The notes: generated from the sequence alone by a model not told the origin. A stretch of 33,871 nt of DNA from Clostridia bacterium (GCA_017623595.1 JAGAOU010000098.1:1-33871); one strand, 5' to 3'; shown: positions 1 through 6,964, counted from the stretch's first letter. A program made the numbers and translations.

Positions 1-336
1 TACGGGAGGCAGAGGATTGGGCGTAGTCTGCGAGGTTTGGAACCGATGCGCCAAAAAGGCATTGATCTGCTGATCCACCGCCTCAAAGCCCGTCAACACC
101 TCGGGGGTTGTTTGGGTGACGGAACTCTCGGGGGCGGGGGCGGGCTTTTCGGGCAAAAGGCTGAAGGAGCTCTCCAAAGAGAAGGGCAACACCAGCCGCA
201 GAGCCACAATAGCCCACAGAAGGCAATGGATCGCCTTGGGAGCCCGTTTCAGAAGCAGGCGCAGCAGCAAAACCGCCGCCACCAGCCAAGATGCGGACAG
301 GGACAAGTTTAAAAGCTTCAAAAACACAGCATCCAT
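1..336 (-). CDS. BlaR1/MecR1-like M56 membrane sensor, N-terminal part (cut by window edge)
   Basis: Only the first 112 codons lie in the window; the frame is open to base 1. The ATG at 336 follows the stop of the BlaI-like repressor gene by 2 bases, so the pair is one transcript. The visible protein has a hydrophobic helix at about residues 10-25 (SASWLVAAVLLLRLLL), a short basic loop, a second helix (AIHCLLWAIVALRLVLPF, about 33-50) and then a Pro/Thr-rich segment. The 'CLLWAIVALRLVLPF' pattern is typical of the N-terminus of BlaR1/MecR1-type M56 peptidases, which sense cell-wall antibiotics or envelope stress and inactivate the partner repressor. The HExxH protease motif would lie outside the window, so catalytic competence cannot be judged. 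Confidence 0.8.
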   Translation of the reverse strand, partial: MDAVFLKLLNLSLSASWLVAAVLLLRLLLKRAPKAIHCLLWAIVALRLVLPFSLESSFSLLPEKPAPAPESSVTQTTPEVLTGFEAVDQQINAFLAHRFQTSQTTPNPLPPV

Positions 337-338
337 GG

Positions 339-701
339 TCAATCCTCCTCGTATTGCTCAATCATGCGGCGCAGCTGGGCAATGTCCTCGGGAGTCAGCC
401 GTTTCTGCGACGTAAAGGCGGCAAGGAAGGAGGGCAAAGAGCCTTGAAAGCTCTCATCCACAAACTGCTCGCTCTTTTTTCCGTAAAATTCGGCGCGGGA
501 CAAAAGGGAGTGAACCATACCGCCCTCGTTGTAAAAAATCCCCTTGTCGCAAAGGCGCTTGAGCACCGTATAACAGGTGGTCTTTTTCCATTGCAGTTGT
601 TCTGCTCCCATCCTTGCCAGCTCGGCGGCGGTGACGGGCTCATGCTCCCAAACCATGTCCGCAAAGCGGGATTCGGCAAGGCCCATTTGATAATCGTGCA
701 T
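339..701 (-). CDS. BlaI/MecI/CopY-family transcriptional repressor
   Basis: This is a 120-residue winged-helix repressor, the usual length for the family. The ATG at 701 is preceded by GAGAGGAG; an upstream in-frame ATG at 752 lies inside the promoter and operator region and is unlikely to be used. Family traits are the N-terminal 'ESRFADMVWEHEPVTAAEL' helix-turn-helix, 'KKTTCYTVLKRLCDKG' as recognition helix and 'SLLSRAEF' leading to the C-terminal dimerisation helices. Members repress their own operon until the M56 partner triggers their cleavage. The two TACA-N3-TGTA palindromes upstream are very probably its autoregulatory sites. Its other targets are not visible here. Confidence 0.92.
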   Translation of the reverse strand: MHDYQMGLAESRFADMVWEHEPVTAAELARMGAEQLQWKKTTCYTVLKRLCDKGIFYNEGGMVHSLLSRAEFYGKKSEQFVDESFQGSLPSFLAAFTSQKRLTPEDIAQLRRMIEQYEED

Positions 702-730
702 ACGATCGCTCCTCTCAAGGGTATTTTTTA

Positions 731-747
731 TTCTACACGTTGTAGAA
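731..747. promoter_or_regulatory. BlaI-type operator, distal copy (between -10 and gene)
   Basis: Perfect 17-bp palindrome TTCTACACGTTGTAGAA with a TACA-N3-TGTA core. It lies downstream of the -10 box of the repressor promoter, in the leader, 27 bp centre to centre from the other copy. Confidence 0.85.
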
Positions 748-756
748 CCCACTTAC

Positions 757-785
757 ATTCTACACTATGTAGAACCGATTGTCAA
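757..785 (-). promoter_or_regulatory. SigA-type promoter of the blaI/blaR-like operon
   Basis: Minus-strand TTGACA (780-785), 17-bp spacer, TAGAAT (757-762). It is followed by a leader of about 50 nt holding the second operator and the GAGAGGAG ribosome site. Confidence 0.85.
758..774. promoter_or_regulatory. BlaI-type operator, proximal copy (within promoter)
   Basis: Palindrome TTCTACACTATGTAGAA with the same TACA-N3-TGTA core. It sits between the -35 and -10 elements and overlaps the -10 box, so a bound repressor would block RNA polymerase. Confidence 0.85.
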
Positions 786-818
786 GTACCTTCACATTTT
801 TTTCACAAAAAAATTATC

Positions 819-851
819 CAAAAAAGCACTCTGAGACAAAATCTCAGAGTG
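819..851 (-). terminator. Rho-independent terminator of the SLOG/YpsA-like gene
   Basis: Ten-base-pair perfect hairpin (827-836 with 842-851, 5-nt loop) directly after the stop codon. On the minus strand it is followed by a T-rich tract. Confidence 0.88.
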
Positions 852-1451
852 TCAGTCAAAAAGTTTTATTTCAGCAGAAGGCTCTTGCGCAACATCGTCT
901 GCGGACGGATTCACAAGCTGCGCAGGCACGGGAGACAGAATTCGCAGCTCCAATCCCTTTTCGTGGGCCATGCGGATCGTATTTGCAGTACCGCCCTTTT
1001 TTCCATCAAAGACGGCAATAAGGCGATCTGCCCGCTGCACCATGGCACGGTTGCGCGTCTCCATGCAAGAGGGCTTGTATTCCTCACAGAGCACGGTGAC
1101 GGAATCACATTGGGAAAGAATTTTATGATATCTCCGTCGACTTTTTGCGCTCCATCGCTCGTCTTGCCTCGCAAAGGGCAGGTAGGCATGCAGATGCACC
1201 TCTTTAATGCCGGACAGGGTCTTTTGCACCTCCAGCACCAACTCCGCAGCCCATGTATCGGATCCCAAGGCCATACCACAGAGAAAATCGGTATACCCCT
1301 CAGCGACGGCGTCGTAAATCTCATCCTTCAGCCGCATCTTCAGAGCGACGCAGGCAGGGTCGGATTCGGAAGCAAAGGGCATTTTTGCGGGACGATAGCC
1401 CGTAAAGGCGCAAACTTTCCCCAGAGGTTGCCAAAGAATATTTTTTTCCAT
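852..1451 (-). CDS. SLOG/YpsA-like (DUF1273-type) nucleotide-binding domain protein
   Basis: The 199-residue protein begins at the ATG at 1451 behind GGGGAGGG. An in-frame extension to 1505 would run through the promoter and is rejected. Near the N-terminus is 'CAFTGYRPAKM', followed by 'DFLCGMALGSDTWAAELVL' around residues 55-75 and 'KKGGTANTIRMAHEKG' near residue 155. These match the Rossmann-like SLOG fold of YpsA/DUF1273 proteins, which are related to DprA and LOG proteins and are thought to bind nucleotides or related ligands. YpsA has been linked to cell division in some Firmicutes. The last 20 residues are an acidic, Pro-containing tail. It is a monocistronic unit with its own promoter and terminator. 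Its function here is unknown. Confidence 0.82.
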   Translation of the reverse strand: MEKNILWQPLGKVCAFTGYRPAKMPFASESDPACVALKMRLKDEIYDAVAEGYTDFLCGMALGSDTWAAELVLEVQKTLSGIKEVHLHAYLPFARQDERWSAKSRRRYHKILSQCDSVTVLCEEYKPSCMETRNRAMVQRADRLIAVFDGKKGGTANTIRMAHEKGLELRILSPVPAQLVNPSADDVAQEPSAEIKLFD

Positions 1452-1476
1452 AAATGTCCCTCCCCTCGTTGCTTTT

Positions 1477-1505
1477 ATTGTATCACCTTTTCCGCCCCTT
1501 GTCAA
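1477..1505 (-). promoter_or_regulatory. SigA-type promoter of the SLOG/YpsA-like gene
   Basis: Minus-strand TTGACA (1500-1505), 17-bp spacer, TACAAT (1477-1482). This fixes the downstream ATG at 1451 as the likely start. Confidence 0.85.
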
Positions 1506-1557
1506 GTCGAAGAATGGGGACGGTTTTATGACTTTTTTCTAAAATTATAAAAATCCG

Positions 1558-1586
1558 TTGACTTTTTCGTTTTGGTGTGGTATCAT
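1558..1586 (+). promoter_or_regulatory. SigA-type promoter of mrp
   Basis: TTGACT (1558-1563), 17-bp spacer, TATCAT (1581-1586). AGGAGG at 1611-1616 serves the ATG at 1628. The promoter diverges from the SLOG gene promoter. Confidence 0.82.
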
Positions 1587-1627
1587 AAACAGAGAAACAA
1601 TTATCCCTATAGGAGGTTCTATATCAT

Positions 1628-2440
1628 ATGGGTTGTACACATGATTGCAAAACCTGCGGGCAGAATTGCGGCGGGGCGGAAAGCCTCAAAGCAAAAGCCC
1701 ACGAGTTGAGCCACGTTAAAAAAGTGATCGCCGTCGTCAGCGGCAAGGGCGGCGTGGGGAAATCCTCCGTCAGCGCCATGCTGGCAGTGCTGATGAATCG
1801 GAAAGGATATAAGACTGCCGTTCTCGATGCGGACGTTACCGGCCCCTCCATCCCCAAGCTGTTCGGCCTGACCGATAAAGTACAGGGCGACGATATGGGC
1901 ATGTACCCCGTTCGCACCAAGACGGGCATCTCCGTTATGTCCACCAATCTGCTTCTTCCCGACGAAACCACCCCCCTCATTTGGCGCGGCGCCGTTATCG
2001 CCGGTACCGTCACCCAGTTCTGGACCGACACCATTTGGTCCGAAGTGGACTACATGTTTGTGGACATGCCCCCGGGAACGGGAGACGTGCCTCTGACCGT
2101 GTTCCAGTCCCTTCCCGTGGACGGCATCATCATCGTCACCTCTCCTCAGGATCTGGTGTCCATGATCGTCACAAAGGCAGTGAACATGGCGAACAAGATG
2201 AACATTCCCATCCTCGGTCTGATTGAAAACTACAGTTATCTGGAATGTCCCGATTGCGGCAAACGCATCGAGCTGTTCGGCGAAAGCCACATCGAAAAGG
2301 TCAGCACGGATTTCTCGATTCCCGTTCTCGCCAAGATTCCCCTCGATCCCACCTTTGCCCGTCAGTGCGACAGTGGTCTGGTGGAGCTGTTTGAGGGCGA
2401 TTCCCTCGACCGCGCTTCCGACGTTATCGAAAAAATCTAA
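1628..2440 (+). CDS. mrp: Mrp/ApbC/Nbp35-type P-loop ATPase, iron-sulfur carrier
   Basis: This 270-residue protein is of the MinD/Mrp NTPase family. A cysteine cluster at the extreme N-terminus (C3, C7, C10, C14) resembles the metal-binding tails of Nbp35-like proteins. The deviant Walker A motif GKGGVGKSS lies at residues 39-47, 'LDADVTGPS' is the switch I region and 'DMPPGTGD' is the Mrp signature with Walker B. The C-terminal CPDC pair near residue 207 is the bridging Fe-S cluster site of Mrp dimers. Such proteins carry Fe-S clusters to apoproteins in the cytosol. The DUF59 domain found in some Mrp proteins is absent, as is common in anaerobes. Translation starts at ATG 1628, 11 bases after AGGAGG. 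Confidence 0.95.
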   Translation: MGCTHDCKTCGQNCGGAESLKAKAHELSHVKKVIAVVSGKGGVGKSSVSAMLAVLMNRKGYKTAVLDADVTGPSIPKLFGLTDKVQGDDMGMYPVRTKTGISVMSTNLLLPDETTPLIWRGAVIAGTVTQFWTDTIWSEVDYMFVDMPPGTGDVPLTVFQSLPVDGIIIVTSPQDLVSMIVTKAVNMANKMNIPILGLIENYSYLECPDCGKRIELFGESHIEKVSTDFSIPVLAKIPLDPTFARQCDSGLVELFEGDSLDRASDVIEKI

Positions 2441-2446
2441 CCCCTT

Positions 2447-2479
2447 CGGGAGCAGGGATCTGCCTGCTCCCGATTTTTT
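2447..2479 (+). terminator. Rho-independent terminator after mrp
   Basis: Ten-base-pair perfect stem (2447-2456 with 2463-2472), then A and six Ts. It lies only 13 nt before the next start codon, so the HAD/SDR pair is probably expressed by readthrough or from an unseen promoter inside mrp. Confidence 0.85.
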
Positions 2480-2491
2480 AGGAGTTTTTAT

Positions 2492-3262
2492 ATGGAATGG
2501 AGTTCTGTGCTTCTGATTGCCCTGCTTGTTGCGGGAACGGTGGCGGGGATGGGAATTGTCCTCCGCTTTGCTGTGATAAAACCCCGCATCCGCACCCTTC
2601 TGCTGGATGCGGACGGCACCCTTTTGGACTTTGATCGGGCAGAAGCCTCTGCGTTGAAGGAAGCCTTTGAAACCCTGGGATATCCCTTCTCGGAGGAGAT
2701 CGAAGCCGCATACCACATCCACAATCTGGACTGCTGGAAGAGTCTGGAAAAGGGAGAGATCACCCGTGCGCAGCTCAAGCCGCTGCGCTTCCGCAAGGTC
2801 TTTGAGCAAATGGGCATCGACGGAGATCCCGAGGCCATTTGGCCTGTTTATGAAAAAGCGCTGGGATCTTACGGCTACGTTTTCGACGGAGTGGAGGAGG
2901 CCTGCGCCCGTCTGAGCAAAAAATACGATCTGATCCTGGTGACCAACGGCACAAAATCGGTGCAGAACGCCCGGCTGTTGCAATCCTCCATCCCCGAATA
3001 TCTGAAAGCGATCTACATTTCCGAGGACGTGGGCTATGCCAAGCCTGCGGCGGAATTTTTCGACAAGATCTTTGCCGACCATCCCAAGATGAAACGAAGC
3101 GAGACCATGATCGTGGGAGATTCTCTGTCGGGAGATATTGCGGGGGGAAACAATGCGGGAATCTACACCTGCTGGGTCAACCGAACGGGGGAAAAACGCC
3201 CCGGCAATCTGCGGATCGATCTGGAAATTGAAGATTTTGTAGCATTGGAGAAGGAACTTTAA
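2492..3262 (+). CDS. HAD hydrolase, YjjG-like nucleotidase, with N-terminal membrane helix
   Basis: The 256-residue protein has a hydrophobic helix at about residues 5-28 (VLLIALLVAGTVAGMGIVL) and then a complete HAD phosphatase. Motif I is D39-A-D41-G-T, motif II 'LVTNGT' is near residue 150, motif III is the Lys of 'GYAKPAAEFF' and motif IV is 'VGDSLSGDIAGG'. The 'DGTLLDFDRAE' and 'GDSLSGDIAGGN' patterns match YjjG-type pyrimidine nucleotidases, which hydrolyse non-canonical nucleoside monophosphates. The helix is not usual for this cytosolic family, and with the basic residues after it the catalytic domain should face the cytoplasm. The ribosome site TTAGGAG precedes ATG 2492. Substrate assignment is by similarity only. 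Confidence 0.85.
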   Translation: MEWSSVLLIALLVAGTVAGMGIVLRFAVIKPRIRTLLLDADGTLLDFDRAEASALKEAFETLGYPFSEEIEAAYHIHNLDCWKSLEKGEITRAQLKPLRFRKVFEQMGIDGDPEAIWPVYEKALGSYGYVFDGVEEACARLSKKYDLILVTNGTKSVQNARLLQSSIPEYLKAIYISEDVGYAKPAAEFFDKIFADHPKMKRSETMIVGDSLSGDIAGGNNAGIYTCWVNRTGEKRPGNLRIDLEIEDFVALEKEL

Positions 3263-3263
3263 G

Positions 3264-3971
3264 ATGCGAAACGTACTTATAACGGGAGGCAGTCGGGGCA
3301 TCGGCGCCGCCTGCGTCCGAAAATTTGCCGCCGCAGGAGATCGGGTAATCTTTTTATACCGCTCCTCCGAGGAGGCAGCAGCAAAGCTCGCCCACGAAAC
3401 GGGCGCCATGGGGCTGAAATGCGATGTGGCAGATAAAAAGGCCGTAGAAGCCCTCTTTTCCCAGTTCTCCGTGTCCGTGGATGTTTTGATTAACAATGCG
3501 GGAATCGCAGGCTTTTCCCTCTTTCAGGACCTGTCCGAGGAGGATTGGTCCCGTATGATGGAAACCCATCTGGGAGGAACCTTCCGTTGCACCAAGGGGG
3601 TTCTGCCTGCCATGATCGCCAAGCAAAAGGGGTGCATTATCAACCTTTCCTCCATGTGGGGACAGGTGGGAGCCTCCTGTGAGGTGGCCTATTCCGCCGC
3701 GAAGGCGGGAATCATCGGTTTGACCAAGGCTTTGGCCAAAGAGGTTGGGCCCTCGGGAATCCGCGTCAACTGTGTGGCCCCCGGCGTGATCGAAACCGAC
3801 ATGAACGCCGCATTGACTCCCGAAACCGTGGCCGCCCTTGCGGAAGAGACGCCTTTGGGGCGCATCGGTACCCCCGAAGAGATTGCCGAGACAGTCTTTT
3901 GGCTGGCGTCCGACAACGCTTCCTTCCTCACGGGACAGGTGATTGCCCCCAACGGAGGGCTTGTGATCTGA
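3264..3971 (+). CDS. ymfI: SDR-family reductase, probable EF-P 5-aminopentanone reductase (YmfI type)
   Basis: This is a 235-residue short-chain dehydrogenase. The cofactor motif TGGSRGIG is at 7-14, NNAG at 77-80, the catalytic Ser at about 130, Tyr143 and Lys147 (YSAAK). It would often be labelled FabG, but two features fit the YmfI branch better: 'SSMWGQVGASCEVAYS' around the active site, and His102 (ETHLGG) where FabG enzymes have the tetrad Asn. In Bacillus, YmfI reduces a 5-aminopentanone group on a lysine of elongation factor P, completing its modification. The gene starts 1 nt after the HAD stop codon, so the two are co-transcribed. EF-P itself is not in the window. A generic 3-oxoacyl-ACP reductase is the alternative. 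Confidence 0.85.
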   Translation: MRNVLITGGSRGIGAACVRKFAAAGDRVIFLYRSSEEAAAKLAHETGAMGLKCDVADKKAVEALFSQFSVSVDVLINNAGIAGFSLFQDLSEEDWSRMMETHLGGTFRCTKGVLPAMIAKQKGCIINLSSMWGQVGASCEVAYSAAKAGIIGLTKALAKEVGPSGIRVNCVAPGVIETDMNAALTPETVAALAEETPLGRIGTPEEIAETVFWLASDNASFLTGQVIAPNGGLVI

Positions 3972-3976
3972 CTTTT

Positions 3977-4009
3977 TGCGGCTGTTTTGGGTGAACAGCC
4001 GCATTTTTA
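3977..4009 (+). terminator. Rho-independent terminator after the SDR gene
   Basis: Ten-base-pair perfect stem (3977-3986 with 3994-4003), 7-nt loop, followed by TTTTTAT. Confidence 0.9.
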
Positions 4010-4101
4010 TAGGTTATTTGTGAATTTTTTGTGAAATTTTCAATTTTCTTGTCACATTTTCATTTTTTTTACGTGTATATAGGGTGAAAGGAGTGTTGAC
4101 C

Positions 4102-4686
4102 GTGTCTTCACAAGAAGTGATCCTCACCAAAACGGACGAGCCGGAGCTGGTGCGGATGTATTTTGACCGCAACGAAGAAGCCCTTCGAGAGACCGAGGAA
4201 CGTTACGGATCCTATTGTTACCACATTGTTTACAGTATTCTGCGGGATCTGTACGATGCGAAGGAGTGCGAAAACGATACCTACCCGGAACTCTGGAACA
4301 CCATTCCACCCTCTGTTCCCTCCTGCTTCCGCACTTTTTTGGGGAAAATTGCCCGCCACCTTGCCATAGACCGAAAGAGGATGGACGACGCAGAAAGGAG
4401 GCCTGCGGCGGATCTGCTGCTGGAGGAGCTTGGGGAAGTTCTGCCCTCCGATGCGGATCCGACCCGGGAGGTCAGTTTCAAGGAACTGTGCCGTGTAATC
4501 ACGGAATTTCTGCAGGCCCTACCGCAAGAGCAGCGGGTATTCTTTGTTCAACGCTATTGGTATGCCATGTCCACCAAAGAAATCGCAAAAACCCATAACT
4601 GCACCGACCACAGAGTTCGGGCGATTTTATCCCGCATCCGTAAGGATCTTCGGATTTATTTGGAAAAGGAGGGATATCACGTATGA
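4102..4686 (+). CDS. RNA polymerase sigma-70 family factor (ECF-like)
   Basis: The likely start is the GTG at 4102, with AAAGGAG eight bases upstream; an in-frame GTG at 4084 has no such site. The 194-residue protein has a region 2 like ECF sigma factors ('VRMYFDRNEEALRETEERYG' to 'FLGKIARHLAIDRKR') and a C-terminal region 4 with 'LPQEQRVFFVQRYWY', then 'STKEIAKTHNCTDHRVRAIL' as helix-turn-helix. Such factors direct RNA polymerase to stress or envelope regulons. Its stop overlaps the start of the next gene (ATGA), whose product has the build of a membrane anti-sigma factor. The AT-rich stretch upstream (4010-4083) should hold the promoter, possibly self-controlled, but I see no clear -35/-10 pair there. 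Confidence 0.9.
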   Translation: MSSQEVILTKTDEPELVRMYFDRNEEALRETEERYGSYCYHIVYSILRDLYDAKECENDTYPELWNTIPPSVPSCFRTFLGKIARHLAIDRKRMDDAERRPAADLLLEELGEVLPSDADPTREVSFKELCRVITEFLQALPQEQRVFFVQRYWYAMSTKEIAKTHNCTDHRVRAILSRIRKDLRIYLEKEGYHV

Positions 4687-6221
4687 CCGAAAAGGATTTG
4701 TTCAAACTGTTGGGCGATCTGCCCGATGAAATGATCTTGGAAGCCGATCCCGCAAATTTCAAGAAGAAAAAATCCCCTGTGGCATGGATCAAATATGCCT
4801 CCGCCGCCGTGGCTGCCGCTTTGGTAATCGCCCTATCTATCACCTTCTTGCCCTTGGGGACGGGAACGCCCTCGGTCGATCTGCCCACCACGGACCGTCC
4901 TCCCCTCCATACGCAAGGATCGCAACCCAACAGTTCTCCCTCCGGAGACGAACGTCCGGACACCAACATCACCGACACAGACCACGAAACCGACACCGAG
5001 GATGACAACAGTACCCACGGAGAGATCAAAGACAACGTCTACTGGCAGGAAGGAAAAGTTCCCGAAACGCAGGTGTTCCTTACTTCCGATGCCCTGACGG
5101 AGATGTATTATTCCATTCCATTCGGTGCCTGGAACGTTGCTGTCTACGACGATTTGCTTACCTGGGAAAACGTTCTCTCCTATGGAAATATTGTTAACAA
5201 TCGGATGATCGAGATTCTCTATCGGGATGGAGATTTGGATCCCAATACGCCCGTGATCCCGGGAAATTGGTACGATTCTTCTTACCCTCGTATCCCCTCT
5301 GATAAGATCCGTGATGCTTATCTCGAGGCTTGGGGGCCTTTCTTTTGGGAAGCTAAGCTTAAGAGTATCGAGAATGGTTCTCCGTTAAATCCGAAAAATG
5401 AAAAAGGCTACCCTAATTCGATAGGGAGCGACAACTGTATTCTTTTTTACGAGGAAGCTACCGACAGTTACATTGTTTACAACGAACCCCCCATGGATCG
5501 CGGCGCCCTGAAATCGGGAGACCATTTCTATGGACGCCTACTGTATACGGAAGAGATAAACGGAGAACTTGTGGCCTACATCCGTTTCGGGAATTACGAT
5601 ATCCTGAACGGAAAATGCTACCTTTTGCCTACAAACGTGGAGCATTGGTTTGATAAGGATAACCCCATCGTTCCTCTTTTGGAGGGAGATCATTCTTCCA
5701 ACTACAAAGAAGACAAAAACAGTATCTACAACCGTCTCTTTGCAGGAATGTTTGATGAATATCTCCCCGTTTATCGCCTCTCCTTCCGCCCCGATTCCGA
5801 AGGAAAATATTGGTGGTCTTCCACGCAACGAGTCAAGGAATCGCAGCCCATTCCTGCGGAGCTCGCCACCTCGCCCATTCCCGAAACACGTCCTGCGGGA
5901 ACGGTGTTGCCTATCTATGGAGCTGCTGACGAGGAATCCTCCGTGAAGCTGGGACAACTGTCCTATTTCCGCCCCTATATGGGGATCTATCAATTCTGCA
6001 TCACCCTGGAAGAAGATCGGCTGGATTATTATTGCAAAGTGCCGGGGAACGATGAAGTTCTCACAAAGAAGGATTATATCCTGACCTTCCAGCAAAATCT
6101 GGACGGCGAAACCTGCACATGGGAGGTCTACTCCTCCAATGAATACCCCAACGGATTCGGGATCATCCTTGTCAACGTAACCAAGGGAACCTCCGAAAAC
6201 TGGTACCGTCTGGAACGGTAA
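4683..6221 (+). CDS. Single-pass membrane protein, probable anti-sigma factor with large extracellular domain
   Basis: A 512-residue protein translationally coupled to the sigma gene. Residues 1-34 are cytoplasmic ('MTEKDLFKLLGDLPDEMI'), residues 35-58 form one membrane helix, and residues 60-118 are a Thr/Asp/Ser/Pro-rich linker. The outer domain of about 390 residues is rich in Trp, Tyr and Asp. No zinc anti-sigma HxxxCxxC motif is seen. The short cytosolic segment, single helix and coupling to a sigma gene are typical of Clostridial anti-sigma proteins, so I infer that it holds the sigma factor and responds to an external signal. I do not recognise the outer domain. Middle codons look less GC-rich than those of neighbouring genes. 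Confidence 0.65.
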   Translation: MTEKDLFKLLGDLPDEMILEADPANFKKKKSPVAWIKYASAAVAAALVIALSITFLPLGTGTPSVDLPTTDRPPLHTQGSQPNSSPSGDERPDTNITDTDHETDTEDDNSTHGEIKDNVYWQEGKVPETQVFLTSDALTEMYYSIPFGAWNVAVYDDLLTWENVLSYGNIVNNRMIEILYRDGDLDPNTPVIPGNWYDSSYPRIPSDKIRDAYLEAWGPFFWEAKLKSIENGSPLNPKNEKGYPNSIGSDNCILFYEEATDSYIVYNEPPMDRGALKSGDHFYGRLLYTEEINGELVAYIRFGNYDILNGKCYLLPTNVEHWFDKDNPIVPLLEGDHSSNYKEDKNSIYNRLFAGMFDEYLPVYRLSFRPDSEGKYWWSSTQRVKESQPIPAELATSPIPETRPAGTVLPIYGAADEESSVKLGQLSYFRPYMGIYQFCITLEEDRLDYYCKVPGNDEVLTKKDYILTFQQNLDGETCTWEVYSSNEYPNGFGIILVNVTKGTSENWYRLER

Positions 6222-6232
6222 TAGGAGAAACA

Positions 6233-6601
6233 ATGAAAAAAGCAAAAAAAACAAGCATCATCATACTGACACTTCTGCTCTTGATAATTTTGTCCGCCTG
6301 CTCCGCCGCCCGTTGGCAGACCGACGGAAACACACCGAAGGAGGGCGTGCGCCGCAACGAGGACAACGCCATTCTCATCTTCACCGCAGAAGAGGCCACT
6401 CTGGTACGGGAGGCCTGGAAGGAGGGCCGCTGGCTGGAAAACATCCCAAACTGCGCATCGGACTACATCTTCTACCTCGACGGCATTGAGGTGAAATATC
6501 ACGCCGCCTGCGGCACCTTCTACCGCCCCGACAACGGTCAAACCTTCACGCTGAAAGAGGCAAAATGGGAGGAAATCAACCGCATTTTAGCCCTCCCCTG
6601 A
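6233..6601 (+). CDS. Small lipoprotein of unknown function
   Basis: A 122-residue protein starting 11 nt after the preceding stop, with AGGAGA before the ATG. The basic start KKAKK, hydrophobic stretch IIILTLLLLIILSAC and lipobox LSAC (Cys about 22) mark a lipoprotein signal peptide. The mature part of about 100 residues contains 'TAEEATLVREAWKEGRW', a central 'DYIFYLDGIEVKYHAACGTF' and 'LKEAKWEEINRIL'. Position suggests co-transcription with the sigma and anti-sigma-like genes. No family is recognised; similar small lipoproteins occur beside ECF systems in gut Clostridia, but the role is inference. Confidence 0.75.
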   Translation: MKKAKKTSIIILTLLLLIILSACSAARWQTDGNTPKEGVRRNEDNAILIFTAEEATLVREAWKEGRWLENIPNCASDYIFYLDGIEVKYHAACGTFYRPDNGQTFTLKEAKWEEINRILALP

Positions 6602-6640
6602 CGTCACTCACTTCCTCCTTTTCAGAAAGAGTCCCCATAC

Positions 6641-6672
6641 AGAGATCCCCCGCAATTTTGCGGGGGATCTCT
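6641..6672. terminator. Strong hairpin after the lipoprotein gene, putative terminator
   Basis: Thirteen-base-pair perfect stem (6641-6653 with 6660-6672), loop AATTTT, 40 nt after the stop. No T-tract follows on either strand, so termination is less certain than the structure itself. Confidence 0.5.
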
Positions 6673-6713
6673 CAGTTGGTCGACAAACCATAAAAAGAAT
6701 CTTTTTGTCCCAT

Positions 6714-6903
6714 ACAATCCTTCAGTCTCGCCTATGGCGAGCCGGCTCCCTTTACGCAAGGGAGCCTGACCGTTGCGCACGGACTTCCTATTATTTTACT
6801 GTCTGAGAGCGGCTCTTGAACAGCGAAAAAACATTGAGAAATGCACAAAAAAGCCTCCCTTGTATAAAGGGAGGGGGACCGCATAGCAGTGGATGTGAAT
6901 GTC
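6714..6903. repeat. MITE-like palindromic repeat element
   Basis: The two ends are imperfect inverted copies. The left end carries stems CTCGCC/GGCGAG (6727-6741) and GGCTCCCTT/AAGGGAGCC (6744-6766). The right end carries CCTCCCTT/AAGGGAGG (6854-6874) followed by GGGGACCGCATAGCAGTGG. The core 'CTCCCTTTAnnCAAGGGAG' is shared in inverted order. The layout resembles non-coding repeats dispersed in many Ruminococcaceae and related genomes. It encodes nothing; copy number cannot be judged from one window. Confidence 0.6.
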
Positions 6904-6936
6904 CTTTTGTCATAAAAGAACTTTTTCGACAGACTG

Positions 6937-6964
6937 CGGCGACCTGCGATAACGCAGGTCGCCG
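6937..6964. terminator. Hairpin between convergent operons, putative bidirectional terminator
   Basis: Twelve-base-pair perfect stem CGGCGACCTGCG/CGCAGGTCGCCG with loop ATAA. On the plus strand it is followed by GTTTCGACTTTTCTTTTT. It lies 40 bases past the end of the ABC operon on the minus strand. Confidence 0.6.

Noticed and set aside
1619-3496. Long minus-strand frame opposite mrp and the HAD gene
   Set aside because: Mrp and HAD have complete motif sets on the plus strand; the opposite frame is shadow coding.
4020-4083. Possible ECF-type promoter before the sigma gene
   Set aside because: The sequence is only AT-rich. TTGTCA and TATATA occur but are 21 bp apart, and no GAAC/CGT-type pair with proper spacing is convincing.
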